Below are positions 46,651-60,238 of a stretch of 64,000 bases of DNA, in pieces. The stretch lies in NCBI GenBank assembly GCA_004802725.1, contig SGPM01000073.1, positions 1 to 64,000 of the forward strand, in the 5' to 3' direction. The notes under the pieces were generated by a model that did no database searches, was not told where the DNA came from, and was given only the letters and a program-made list of their open reading frames with translations. Origin of the DNA: Antrodiella citrinella. Its lineage: Eukaryota > Basidiomycota > Agaricomycetes > Polyporales > Steccherinaceae. Each line of letters starts with the position of its first letter. Position 1 is the stretch's first letter. The position numbers and the translations under genes were made by a program.

Positions 46651-49600
46651 GCTTTAACGACGGACACATATCCATGGAAGCAAGACAAGTGACACATTAT
46701 ATCCGCTGGCTTCACCGCTACTAGGAAACGACACCTCGTTGTTTTAGCTATCTCTTGCCATATGCTGGGGCGTCCCTGAGGATACCACCGAACTTCTCTT
46801 CCTGTGGATGCACATACATCTGATGCTGCTGCTTCTCCCATTAACTTTGCCACTATCTCGGCGGCGTCCCGGACGTGGACACACTCCACGCATACGCCCG
46901 TTGGCGCGAAAGATAACTCCCGTTCTCAAACTGGACTGAGAAGGAACTCGAAAGCCACTCTCGCACTGGCCCTTATCCTACCCCTCGGTCGCAGCGTGTC
47001 CCCGACCTTCGAAGCGCACAAAAACACGCGTTTCGTGGTCGTCACGTCGAGTTCTGCGATGCTAAGGTGCTATTCCTGCTGCACTGAGATGTATTTTTCG
47101 AGCCAGCTTTCCCTCTCAGGCTGATCACTAGGACACTTAGGACATAGCTTTCAGTGTTCTGCCGGCACCCGGTAAGCCCGTTCGCCTCGTTCCGCTTCCC
47201 AGCTCCCTGCCTAACATAAGGATTTTAGGTTTAGTTTTCGTGCCTAGCTTTGTGCCCCCAACCCATCAAACTAGGACCCGTCCACTTCCAGCTCGCTCGC
47301 ACTGTTGCGCGAGTGTTGTCCCACTTGTGTCCTGAACCACCCGCAGCCTCATCAATTGAAAATTGAATAAGCAAGATGGCAAAATCCGGGTGTGTGCGAA
47401 TACTTTCGTTTATGTATTTGCCACTGTCAGCACGGTCGTTCGAATTGCGGGTGCAAAGCGTGCAAAGGCGACGTAAGGTGATGTAACTCACTTATATGAA
47501 GCCTCCTCCAGTTCTAGTCTATGTCATGGCATACGAAATCTGACTCATGATCAGGAATAGCTCGGGCCTCGCCTCGGGCTTCCAGCGTCCAGCATTCAGT
47601 GGTCGATATTCGGTATTCGGGATGCGATTTGCGCTATACCGTCCGACTCGAGAGTCTTCGAGTCTTCTGCTGCAGGGACGTCAGAGTCTAACTCGAAAAT
47701 CCCCCCCCCCTCTGCCGCCCTCGGTCGCAATAATTCACCACTGAGTCACTGACATGGACACCAAGCTCAGCATATCGAACTACCCATCGGAAAATCACGG
47801 TGGGGTGTCTTAGGGATCTGTCATCGATAGATCACAGAAACACGTTGACCTGGGATGTGTATGTTACACTCTTGTCTGCGCACGCATACGATTTTGGCCT
47901 AGCTTTGATTTTGAAGCTTGCACTTGTACATGTATGATGATGATGTCTCGAATGATAGAGATGCACTGGCATCAATGCGCATGCGTCCTGAACGCGAGTG
48001 ATATTATGTGTAACTGGGCTGTGGTACTGCGAGCGATGATTGCAGTGATTGAATGCGACGCCACGGACGCTCGTAGATGGACGGCATATCCCCTCGTATC
48101 ACCGAGTACTATAGTATAGTTAGTGGTTGCGTGAACGGCATGTGCTCACAGCAGACAAGGACCTACGCGTTCACTTCACCTCTGCCTGGACCAGTATAAC
48201 ATAACCTGACGAGGATCACGTCACGCTCCGAGGAGAGACGAGGATAAAAGACGACCATTGCGACTAAGTACGTATACTACATCTACTGTGCAAGAAAGGA
48301 AAAGCAGCGATGATGGGGGGTAACAACTACTAACTACGGTATGAAGAGAATCAATGCGTCGGTATGAATGCCAGCCAGCCCGCCAGCCCGTCAAAACAAA
48401 ATGCAAGTGCCAACACATTGCACAAGAACAAGAACAAACGTGATCGACGGCATGGCGCAGGTAGGAGGTGGAAGGCGGGAGGGGTATGGGAGGAGGGGGT
48501 ATGCGGTACATCCTCGTTCGTTAGCGGTTCGTTCAAGTCATCGTGGAGGTGCGGTGAAGTCGTATCCTTCGTGATTTATTCAACTTCCCCTCCCCGATAA
48601 GAAAGGAGCAAGCAAGCACAACGCGCAATGGTACAAGGGTGACGGGTGGGGTGTGACTACGGAGGGAGGGCGTAGGTTCGAATGGGTGCGTGTGCGTGTG
48701 CGTATGGATGGGGGTGGAGAGTTTGGGGGAGGGGAAGTTGGATCGTGATAACGTAGATGAGACGTGGTGGTGAGCCAGGTAAGTGCGGGATGGGCGCAGG
48801 GTCAAATATCAAAAAAACACAAAACGGGAACGGTAATTGCGACGAGCAGTGGGAAGATGATTGCATTGCGAGCCAAAAAGAGAAGCAAAACAGGCACTTG
48901 AGAAATATGGAAAGGAGGAGAAAAATGCTGGAGGATTCTGGTGCGCATGCGATGAATCGGAGCGTGATGGCATTGTTCTCTGAGAGGACGGGATGATGCG
49001 ATGCAGATAGACATGGCCAAGGGGAGGTAAGAGGAAATACTCCAAACACTCTTCTTCTGGGTGTGTTTTTGCGATGCAAGGAGAAGAGGAGCCTGTGCGG
49101 CGGAGACCAGCGCGACGCTCAACACAAATACGAGCGCGTCTGCCACATAATTCCTTCTGGACGCGAACCAGCAAATCTACAAGAGATCGGACAAGATCAA
49201 CCGGGATCTGCGTCCATGACATCTCGGATCGGCTGAGATGCGCAGTCGGAGAAACAGCGGCACCAGCCTACAGCTTCGAGCTATAGGACTCTGGGAGGAG
49301 CGGACAATTTGGGGAGCAAGAGGCGGTGGTGGTGGGCTCGCAGCTGGCGAGGAAAAGAGCCGTTGGAAATGACCTTAGTGCACTTGGTCGCCACCATCAT
49401 CTTATCAGCGGCGACGCGCGCGCCGGGCGCTGCACACCGGTCTCCAGCGCTCTGCAATCGACCCCATCGTCGGTCGGTTGCCAATATAGAGTGGACGCGT
49501 GCGTGCACGACAAGATATCCCTGCAAGTGTGATCCTGGGTGTGGTGGCCAAAAACAATGCTCCAAAAAGCCAGAAGAGTAATAGCAAAAAGGTAACGGGG

Positions 49601-49723
49601 ACAAGCAAGTGATGAAGAATCGGTGAAGAAGCGTGGACGTGAAGCGACATGAAGAGATACAGTGGGAAGTGAGACAGAAGCAAGTCCATAGATCGCATGG
49701 ATACATTGAGGGAGAGATGCACG
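46651..49723. other. Gene-poor interval before bHLH-zip copy B
   Basis: About 3 kb with no supported gene. From about 48,200 to 49,700 the plus strand is purine-rich (GGAGG, GGGAGG, AAGAG), as it is downstream of bHLH copy A. Short open frames in this stretch lack domains. A 10-base C run lies at 47,701-47,710. Confidence 0.4.
47701..47710 (+). repeat. Homopolymer run of ten C
   Basis: Ten consecutive C bases follow CTCGAAAAT. Its length makes this site prone to sequencing or assembly error. Confidence 0.9.
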
Positions 49724-50859
49724 TCAATAGCCACCTTCGGACGCGGAAGGACTGGATTCCTCCACCGGAGGTTCCTGACCAGCAACGGAAGTGAGTTGAG
49801 AGGGATGTCCCTCTGGTGGAGGCGACAAAGGGCGGCTGTCCATGTTAACCTGAGACGGGGAAGGCGAATTGTCGGGCTGGCCACCGACGCTGAGCGAGAT
49901 CTTCTCGTTGATTTGACGAAGCCGAACGACTTCAGACTCCAATGCGGCCAGACGCGTCTGCAATTGACGGTTCGTCTTCTCGAGCGACGTGATGTGGTTG
50001 GTGGCTGCAAATGCGGTGCGATGGGGTCATTGAGCGGGACGATGTGCGCACGGACGGGAGAAGACATACCTCGTTCAAGCAGCGACACTTTGCTCGACTT
50101 CTGATTAGACACCGGAAGGACGTCTTTCAGGCGAGCGTATCCGTCGCGAAGCTCATCGCGTCTCCTCTGCTCTGCCTCGATCCTCTGTCTTCTTGTGGCC
50201 TCTTTGCGGGTGTTGGCGAGACTCTCTGCAATGTTGTGGCCCATGTGGTCTTCGTCGTCTGATAAGGATCGACCTCGGCTACGGCGGCCTGCTGAAGAAC
50301 TGGTCGGGGAAGGGGTCGGGTTGTATCTGAGCGGGTTCCGATGGACGAGCGAGTTTGCTCTGGACGAGGATGGGGAGCCTGCAGAAGAGTTGTTCCTGGA
50401 ATGGTATATCCCGTCGGCAGAGGTGTCCGAGCCGGAGACGGGAGGAGAGAGAGGGTCGTATAGATTTGTGGGACTCTGGGGAGGGGGAGACGCTGAGATG
50501 GCCATGCCGGCATGAGGCGAGGATGCCTGGTACACGAAGGGCTGTTGCGGGGGCAGCATGGTCATTGATCGCTGGTATTGCAGGGCCTGCTCCATGTCCG
50601 TATTGGACATTTGACCTGCGTAGAAGGGAAAAAGAGAATTGAAAACGAGGAGGTACGGATCAGATCTAATGGTACGCGCTGAGATGTAAGAGAGCAGGCG
50701 ACACCCACGAGGAGGATGGTTAGGGTGCACGACTGGGTAGTTTTGCATCTGAGGATAGGCAAGGCCGTTGTAGTTTGGGTCTTCCTCTTGGGAGTACATG
50801 CTGTACGGCTGGGCCACGTAGGACTGCTGATCGTTATCGTGCATGGTGTGTTGATCCAT
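49724..50859 (-). CDS. bHLH leucine-zipper transcription factor, copy B
   Basis: The protein starts MDQHTMHDNDQQSYVAQPYS with a Gln/Tyr/Pro-rich N-terminus, followed by an intron after HPNHPPRG and an exon with MSNTDMEQALQYQRSMTMLP. A Ser/Pro-rich linker contains RRSRGRSLSDDEDHM. The DNA-binding part is RKEATRRQRIEAEQRRRDEL, RDGYARLKDVLPVSNQKSSK, VSLLER, and after an intron ATNHITSLEKTNRQLQTRLA with zipper leucines continuing through ALESEVVRLRQINEKISL. The C-terminus is Pro/Ser/Glu-rich and ends SPSASEGGY at 49,724. The bHLH is almost identical to that of copy A, and the intron after helix 1 is at the same place, so the two are paralogues. Role as an E-box-binding regulator is inferred from the domain. 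Confidence 0.87.
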
Positions 50860-51210
50860 TGCGAGGTCGTGTCAATGTCGTTGCTTTTGTGCTGGATGTG
50901 AGTGTTTGGAAGCTATGAAGAGGGGGGATGAAGAGAGGAGAAAGGGTCAGAAGATGAATGTGAAGAAAGAGATGAATGTGAGAAGGAAGAGAGAAAGGGA
51001 GGAGGAGCAGCTAAGAGCGCTGCGGGGGGAACGGAGAGTTCGGAGGAGAGGGTCGAAAGTGACGGTGCGGGTGTCCTGACGCCACAACTCTTCACTGTGA
51101 TCTCTTTCCCACGCTCACAACCACCCATTGTTCGCTGTTTGCGACCGATTGACGAAGGGGGCGCTTCGATGGCCACTTTCGGTCATATCTAGCTACTTCT
51201 CACAAACGTA
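50860..51210. other. Intergenic between bHLH-zip copy B and the MRH-domain gene
   Basis: About 350 bases; the plus strand is purine-rich (GAAGAGAGAAAGGGAGG). No gene is seen. It should contain the promoter and 5' leader of bHLH copy B and the 3' end of the MRH gene, which lies on the same strand. Confidence 0.35.
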
Positions 51211-52402
51211 TTAACCCTCCTCCTCCTCATCCAAGAACCCAGGCGGCCCTCCCAGCATCGAAGCTCCCTCCTCGTGCGACGCTGCCAGCCCTCGATAGCC
51301 ACCACCACTCCCCCACGACCCTCCCATGCCGCCATTGCCAAANTGCCAGGTCTCCGAGGACCGGAACCGGTCACCCAAGCTTCTCAAGAAGCCCACCGTG
51401 TCGCTCAGCGAGAACAGCGAGTACCGTGGGACGAGGTCGAACCCGCGCAGCTGCAGCACAAAATACTTGTAGAACACGCTGCACACCATGTACAGCATGA
51501 ACGCTATTCCAACACTACACAAACCCAAGTCAGCACGCGTTCATTCACGTTAAGCGAGACAGAACACGGACATCGTGGCAGCGATCGCCATGAAACTCCA
51601 CGAGCTTTTCTCATGCGTGGGGCATGCGACCTGGCCAGAACGAGTCAGCGGCTGCAATGGGCTCTCGACACAGTCCACAACCCACATGTGTACGCCATTC
51701 CAGGAAGAACGCACAGGCAGATTCGTCTGCGGGTGGTAGCTGAGCAATCAATTGTGGTTGACCTGGCGTCCGTAACATGAATCAGATATGAATTGCAGAA
51801 CAGAAACACCCAAGCCGGCCTGCAGAAACATACCCGTGCCAAAAACAGATGTGTCGCAGACGAATCGGATGACCGTGGACGCACGCAGGTCGTTGGAACT
51901 CGAACATGCTGACCCGTCTGTGAATGTTAGGACCGGGTGTCCGTCCAGGACCGTCAGTGTCGTGTTCACGGACCTTCGAGAGACGGAACCAGGTCGGAAG
52001 AGCAGTGAGCCTTGCAGAACCAGAACAGCAATGCATGGGCTGGCGTACCCGATAGAGTAGTCCCCGTGGGCACGACGCGTGAACCCAGCTATGTCCTCCG
52101 GATTGTCTACATTCCATGTTTCCGTTGCTGCAGCTCTGCAGGCATTGATGTGGTACTCCTGGTCTGACGGAGACTTGAACGTATAGTCGCGACTAGAGAA
52201 CTAGCACATATCAGTTACACGTCGACACTCCGCAGCAGCAAGCGACTGATAACTGGAAGTACCTTGACTTTAGCGGGTTCAAATCAAAGTATTGACCGTC
52301 ATCGGTATGCGTTGTGCAAGGTGCTTCGTCCGCCAGAACGCCCCCCGCGAGCGCGACGAGAACGACGCACCCCAGCTGGCACAGGGTTCGTATCCGCGAC
52401 AT
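51211..52402 (-). CDS. MRH-domain type I membrane protein (Mrl1/Atg27-like sorting receptor)
   Basis: The protein starts with a signal peptide (MSRIRTLCQLGCVVLVALAG) and CTTHTDDGQYFDLNPLKS, then DYTFKSPSDQEYHINACRAA, DIAGFTRRAHGDYSIG, and VNTTLTVLDGHPVLTFTDGS with a later RASTVIRFVCDTSVFGTG. This layout, with paired cysteines in a beta-rich luminal domain, matches mannose-6-phosphate-receptor-homology proteins such as Mrl1 and Atg27. A transmembrane segment (GIAFMLYMVCSVFYKYFVLQ) follows, then a cytosolic tail with RGFDLVPRYSLFSLSD and a Gly-rich, acidic end. Such proteins cycle between Golgi, endosome and vacuole. I cannot decide between the Mrl1 and Atg27 branches. An N at 51,343 falls in the tail. 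About five introns. It shares a 225-base divergent promoter with the complex I 49 kDa gene. Confidence 0.75.
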
Positions 52403-52627
52403 AGAGAGAGAGGTGGTTGTGGACAACTGTGAGGTCGAAACTCTATCACCGTCCCCACCGCTGTTACGCGCCCAGGTCCAATCAGCACCCGTGCGAACCA
52501 CCTTCCGCATCCGGCACGGCGAATCCTGTCGTTCCGTTTGGCACCGACAACGACGTTGAGCGTACACACAACCTCCTCCTCATCCTCTTCATCACTATCG
52601 ACGACGACGTGAGGACCGTCCGCCACC
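52403..52627. promoter_or_regulatory. Divergent promoter of the MRH gene and the complex I 49 kDa gene
   Basis: Only 225 bases separate the two start codons. The open frame of the MRH gene extends upstream into this region but its first plausible signal peptide begins at 52,402. No TATA box is seen. Confidence 0.45.
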
Positions 52628-54753
<2,126 letters not shown>

Positions 54754-54871
54754 ATTCTTGTTTAACATAGAAATTGCTTTCGTTTGCTTTACTATCACTT
54801 TGTCCGAACTCAGTCTAACGTCGACTTCAAGCACCGAAAACGTCTTCATATCAAAGGGTATTGCTATTCCT

Positions 54872-56107
54872 TTATACGATTCGCAGTGGATGTTTATCGG
54901 CTTCGCTAACATGCACCTCGAGGGACCTAAGGGCGGCATTGATTTTCTCCTCTTCGTGTTCATCGACTTCGAAACGACTGAGCAGCTGCTCCTTGAGTTT
55001 GTGTGCCAGGATGGGTAGGTACCCTCGCTCGGTGTTCGTGTGTCCACCTAACAAATAAACAAACAAAATCATTTACATGTAAGCAACACAATTGGTCGAG
55101 GTGCAAGGGCAAGGGGGAAACGCGTACATAGCACAACGAAATGACCACTCGCGACGGCCGCCAAGACGGAGTGGTGCGTCATCTCGCCGGTGAAGTACGC
55201 GTCTGCGTCCACACCGAGCAGGACGGACTCGCCAGACCCAGCGCAGATAGCGACCGTGCGGATGCTCTTCACGTCGGACGCCATGTCGTGGGGGTACCCT
55301 ACCTGGACTATTGACTAGTCAACATCTGGCGAAAGACAGAAGATGGAAAGCTAAAACGCACTGTGCTCCAGCTCAAGACAACTCTTGATCCTCCACTCCA
55401 GCTCCGACATACTAATCGGCTCAGGCAGCGTCACGATCCTCCCAGACCCACCCTCCACCCTCGTCGCATTCTCCTCCCCAATCACCGAGATCTTGTACCC
55501 AATCTCCTTGTACCGGTTATTCAGCGTCGGCTTCCCCGCCACCACTGTCCCCAGCCAGTCGTTTATCCCGCCCGAGACGTTGTCGAGGGACGTGTGCGGG
55601 CAGTACACGGATATGCCGGCGGCGGCGCAGCGGAGGAGGTTCGATTGGAGCGGGTTGGCGAGGGTGAGGGAGGTGAGGGGTTTGAAGATCGTCGGGTGGT
55701 AGGAGACGATGAAGGAGGTGGGTGAGGCGAGGGCTTCTTCGGTCACTGCTTCGGTGAGACTGGAGCGTGCAAGTGAAGAGGATGAGAATTAGTTCGGAGG
55801 GTCGCGTTCCCGAGTGGGATACGCACTCACTCGATGGTGAGGAGCACGCGGTTCGCGTTTGGACGAACGATAGGTGACTCTGCGAGATGACAAGGTAATG
55901 AGTATTGTAATCTTCAGTCATTTATAAGCAAAAGTGCGCACCTAGAAGCAATCCGACCTGTAACGAGGATGATGGAGGAATGAGATGGTGTCAGAATCAG
56001 AGGATTGGGCGAGACAAGTGGCTGACATTGTCCCATTTCTCTGCGAGACGAAGGGGCGCGATGGCCTCCATGGCCCTGCATATTGATTTCACGACGGAGA
56101 CTGCCAT
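54872..56107 (-). CDS. NIF3: NIF3-family metal-binding protein
   Basis: NIF3 proteins form toroidal assemblies and bind two metal ions; their cellular role is unsettled (they were first annotated as GTP cyclohydrolase I type 2-like). The start MAVSVVKSICRAMEAIAPLR is followed by LAEKWDN. A 16-base exon (55,942-55,957) gives VGLLL, and the next exon SPIVRPNANRVLLTID. Then LTEAVTEEALASPTSFIVSY, HPTIFKPLTSLTL, SVYCPHTSLDNVSGGINDWL, IQVGYPHDMASDVKSIRTVA, ICAGSGESVLLGVDADAYFT, GEMTHHSVLAAVASGHFVVL and CGHTNTERGYLPILA. The metal ligands are visible in SYHP, the PHTSLDN block and GHTNTERGYL, so the protein should be functional. It converges on NDUFS2 with about 120 bases between stops. Confidence 0.92.
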
Positions 56108-56716
56108 GGCTGATGGCTGTCGGTGTCAGTATTTGTGAGAAGTACAAGCGCCCATGATGCTACGGCTTTACGCCACAGAGACGAATTTTGACTGGCGGCT
56201 CCGACTTCTGACTTGTTCAAGTTCAAAACCTGGTGTTTCGCTTGTCATCCTATCAGATCGCATTATCGTGTCGTGGCAAGAATCTGACTTGCGAAAACTG
56301 TGCGAGCTTGGGCCTGTGCGAGCTTTGTACTCAGGGTTTCATTCAGTGAGTGTTGAAAGAGTCGTCACTGTCTTAATTTCCAGCGTAACAAATTGAAGGA
56401 ATTTCATTAGTGCACCGAAACGTCGCATTGACAGTTTGTTACAAACTGGTTGCAGTTATCTAATGATCATACGAACGTCGTCAAGGATGCAAGTATTCCG
56501 AGCATGACCCTCCGCGTAGTAACACGTTGTCATCCAGGCTGTTTGTATTCTCATACACAAGTCACTGCGTAGGCCAAAGTACTCTTTCGCTTGGACCTGT
56601 TGGTTGTCAAGTGCTTGTCTGAAGGTGTATATATAATGCGTATCCGCCCTCTTCCTTTCACATCCGTTTCGTGAAGCTCGTACTACTCAAGAAATTCGTC
56701 GAAAGCTTACCGACTC
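56108..56716. other. Divergent intergenic region between NIF3 and the orphan gene
   Basis: About 610 bases without a supported gene. The only clear signal is the TATA element near 56,630. Confidence 0.35.
56628..56636 (+). promoter_or_regulatory. TATA box of the orphan gene at 56,717
   Basis: TATATATAA lies 81 bases before the ATG at 56,717, in a pyrimidine-rich context downstream (CCTCTTCCTTTC). Confidence 0.55.
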
Positions 56717-59202
56717 ATGTTTCCCACCTCATCCACCATCCAAGTCAAGCCTGTCCAATATCCTCGTCCTCGCCCTAACTCTCGTCACATAATCCAGTCT
56801 CTATTGGTCGAATCTCGGGGAGCCGACGGATTTGTCGCTCTACGGAACCTAAGGCAACGTGCACAGAATAAGGGTACGACGACTGGCGCTCTCCACTCCG
56901 CTTGTATCCACGGCTTATGTCTCCCTTTTTCAGAATATCTACATATATTCGCCGAGATTGCTTGCTCGCAAGACCCTGAGGAGCAAGATTGTATATGTGC
57001 TTTTGACTATGTCGACCGACATGTCAGGCGGTTTTGGAACCTTCGTTTCCCCAACCCCGCCCCGGAACAAGTATCCTATAAAGATGGAGTGAGCCTAGGC
57101 CTGCCTCTTTCATCACATGATATCGTTACTTATATCAATCTTCGAGCAGTCAAGAGTGCGAAGCCTCCACTACATCCTCCAGGAAGGATTATGTCACCCG
57201 AACAAGATCCTGAGGGCTCGTGCTGTGAGTCTTTGAATTTTCTGTTCATATTGTCACTTCTAACGGCGTGACAATGTTTAAATCATCAGGTGAACACATT
57301 GGCCTTGATGCTGGAAGGATGTGTAGGCCTTCCCAGTCATAAAGATGATGACTGGCCGAGACTCTTCGTCGATGTCGTCTTCGATTATCTGGTCCGGAGC
57401 CTCCAAACCAAGTTCATGGGCATCGACGGCGTCGCGAAGGCCATTTCTCAGTATCTCACGACATATGAAGAACAAAAATTGCTTATGCTGTTAAACTCTT
57501 ACGCTATTGGTATTCTTGTCTGTCTTGATGGACCATACTCAGGTTACCCTCCCTATGCGGAGGTCGATGAGGTACGTTTCATCTATCACCGTACCCTTCA
57601 AACAGGCTCCAGTATGCTGAAGGCGATTGGCTTGATAGAGGATGACATTAGAACCGGCATCCCAGGCTCGAATCCTCAGCATCGCTAGGACTATACTCGA
57701 GACCGCCTACATCCATCGGGGCAAGCGAGATATCGATAACACGATCAAATCTTGGATACCCCTTCTAGCGAAAACCTGTTACAGGCTTTTGGCACGCAAA
57801 CCCATACCTGGCTGGGATTCTTTCTTGTTGGATCAGCAGATATACGAGGTAAGAGAGCATAAGTTCACATCTCAATTTTGTTCGCTGAAAAGGCATCGTA
57901 ATTGTTTCAGAGTCTTCCTCTTCTCCTCAAACTTCCGCAGTATGTACCGGAGAAAATTCCCATGATACCTCTCATCCGGGCAACCGCCAACCAACTCCTG
58001 GGGCTGTGTTCCGTCTTTGTGACCAATTACGTTCACTCGGGCCCGGATGGTTCCCAGATCCCCACGTCTACCATCGCAGGAAAACCTGCACACCTTCCAG
58101 ACGTCATGTGTCCTGCGTTCGAGTTCTTGTCAGCTGCGATCAGAGACAAGCGTCCGGAGATAGCGACGTATTTCGCAAACGAAAGCCATATCAATGATCT
58201 TATAACATGCGTCTTCCAATGGTCGTTATTGTGTCGCAGTGATGTCGGTGTCTTTTTCCTCTTGGTCCTCGCATAAACTGATCCTTGGCTCCAGGAATAT
58301 GACTTCGAAAGACACCCTGAACGCTTTGTCTTCCCAAACGAGGAGCAGCAGCGTGACTCCTTACGTGCATGTGCATCTGAGCTTTTGACTGTAAGTCTTC
58401 ATACATGCGCCATCCCATAGACTAAAGATTTCAAAATTCGACTTCACAGTCCCTACTCTTGAGCGAGCACACGATGTACCTAGCGGCGTCTTCCGTCTTA
58501 GCAAGATGTGATGAAATCTGGAAACAGAGAGGGAAACAATCATTGTCAGTACTCTGATCCTAAGCAGCAACATTGTTGCTCGTACTAAGCACATCATGAC
58601 CTATAGGACGTGGAAGGACTTGGAACTTTGCATGGCTGTGCTTGATTCGCAGACGGGATTTTTCAACAGCAACGACGGCCCCACATTCCGGGAAGAATTG
58701 ATACATATTTTCAATGCATCGTCATATCTTGATGCCTTCGACAGTAAGCATATTCCCTCCGATTTCATATTACGGTTTCACTGACGCTACGAGAATACCT
58801 TCAGCTGTGCCGTATTTGAGAGCCAGGCTGTTACTGCATGCAGGGATATACGTTCACTTATGCGACGAAAGCTATTTTGCAACCCGCCTCGGTGACGCAC
58901 TTCAAAGTCTGACCGACGCATCTCCATTGCCGGTCAAGCTGTCCGCTCTCGTGATGCTGGAACAGTGAGCCTCCAGCTTGACAACAGTAGAAAACGATGA
59001 CCTGACTAACGCATGCATAAGGTTTTACGGATCAAGAATGCGCACTCATGTCGAAATTTCTCGGGAATACGTTGATCGTGCCCGGATAGCAGCTATCCAA
59101 CATACTGGCTCAGATTCGATCCCAATGCAGCAGGCAACGCAAAAGGTACTTTGTGCAATATCCGACTTCAAGAAGAGACATAGCCTGGGTGCCCAGGGCT
59201 AA
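56717..59202 (+). CDS. Unrecognised multi-exon protein
   Basis: I do not recognise this protein. It has about nine or ten exons and probably 600-650 residues. Segments in order: MFPTSSTIQVKPVQYPRPRP; ADGFVALRNLRQRAQNK; EYLHIFAEIACSQDPEEQDC; LMLEGCVGLPSHKDDDWPRL; GIDGVAKAISQYLTTYEEQK; LLMLLNSYAIGILVCLDGPY; ARTILETAYIHRGKRDIDNT; PLLLKLPQYVPEKIPMIPLI; FEFLSAAIRDKRPEIATYFA; TWKDLELCMAVLDSQTGFFN; and LLHAGIYVHLCDESYFATRL. The last exon ends KKRHSLGAQG. The sequence is alpha-helical and soluble, with no transmembrane helix and no zinc-finger cysteine pattern that I can find. It may belong to the large agaricomycete families of helical MYND-associated proteins, but no MYND finger is present, so that is only a guess. 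Confidence 0.65.
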
Positions 59203-59765
59203 ATAAGAACTTGGACGCAGTGCTAACTAGGACGCGTTCAAGTTTGTGTAGTGTATTTCCTCAATGTTGTACTTCTTCTCGACATTTATCTATGTCCCCT
59301 GGTTACTCCTTCGGCGAGGTACCAGTGAATCAGATCAGCTCCGAGTCGAAGTCCCCGAGTGTGACTGGTGCCAGTGGACAGGTTCCCGTTGAGACGGACG
59401 ATATATGACTCTGAAAGATGACAAGGACTTAAGCAGAACTTTTAAGCAATCCGACTTAAGGAGAATTCCACGGCGTGCAGCCCTAGCCAAGTCGCTTCGG
59501 GGTTTCCTTATGTGGTAACCCCGCAGGACAAAAGGTATCGAGCGCCCATAACGAATAATTGACCGGCTTACCTCAGCGCGGCGGGTGACCTCGGTGTCGT
59601 CATTCTGCACCGGATTGCAATCCTCTCTACGATGTTATCTCATCTATATAAGAGCTTTTTTTCGACTGGCCTCAGGTCCCCCGTAAGCCCATCCCCGTCC
59701 ACCTCCTCCTCGTCATAACGGCAAGCCCATCCTCTTCTAAACCTTCTCTCCATCAGCAGCAGCTC
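59203..59765. other. Intergenic between the orphan gene and glutaredoxin
   Basis: About 560 bases. A short open frame (59,211-59,408) is Ser-rich and has no domain. The glutaredoxin TATA box lies at the 3' side, followed by a C/T-rich leader. Confidence 0.35.
59645..59652 (+). promoter_or_regulatory. TATA box of the glutaredoxin gene
   Basis: TATATAAG lies 114 bases before the ATG at 59,766. A CT-rich tract (CCTCCTCCTCGTC) lies between. Confidence 0.55.
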
Positions 59766-60238
59766 ATGGCCGTCAAAGAACTCGTCGATGTAAGCTTTCC
59801 GTTCTATCCCAATGCGCCCACCAGTTGGTCTGACGCGGTGATTCCCAGTCTGCTATTGCAGACAACACTGTCATCATCTTCTCAAAGTCTTGGTGCCCTT
59901 ACTGCAAGAAGGCCAAAGCGGTCTTTCGCGTCGAGCTATCCCGACGTGAAGCCAAAGATTCTCGAGTACGTCGTTTTTCGGATCGGATGTATGCGCTTGG
60001 CTGACCTACACATATCATTCAGGCTTGACGAGATGGACGAGGGTGCTCAGATACAGGACTACCTCGCGGAAAAGTCCGGCCAGCGTACTGTTCCGAACAT
60101 CTTTATCAGTACGTCTCTTCATACGTGTCCATATTATGAGCTTCATTCTTATCCTTTTCCATAGAGCAACAACACATTGGTGGCAGCAGCGATCTTATCG
60201 CTCTCGATTCCAAGGGCAAGCTCGCTTCCATGTTGTAG
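59766..60238 (+). CDS. Dithiol glutaredoxin (CPYC type), frameshifted near 59,925
   Basis: Glutaredoxins reduce disulfides and glutathionylated proteins using glutathione. Exon 1 (59,766-59,789) encodes MAVKELVD. Exon 2 begins at 59,849 with SAIADNTVIIFSKSWCPYCK and contains the dithiol CPYC active site. After KKAKAV the frame breaks: the run GTCTTTCGCG (59,921-59,930) has three T, while two would lead directly into the conserved frame YPDVKPKILELDEMDEG. Later exons give QDYLAEKSGQRTVPNIFI, then KQQHIGGSSDLIALDSKGKL ending ASML at the stop 60,236-60,238. The TVP cis-proline motif and GGSSD glutathione site are intact. Without the extra T the product would be about 100 residues, the usual size. 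A sequencing or assembly error in the T run is the most likely explanation. Confidence 0.85.
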
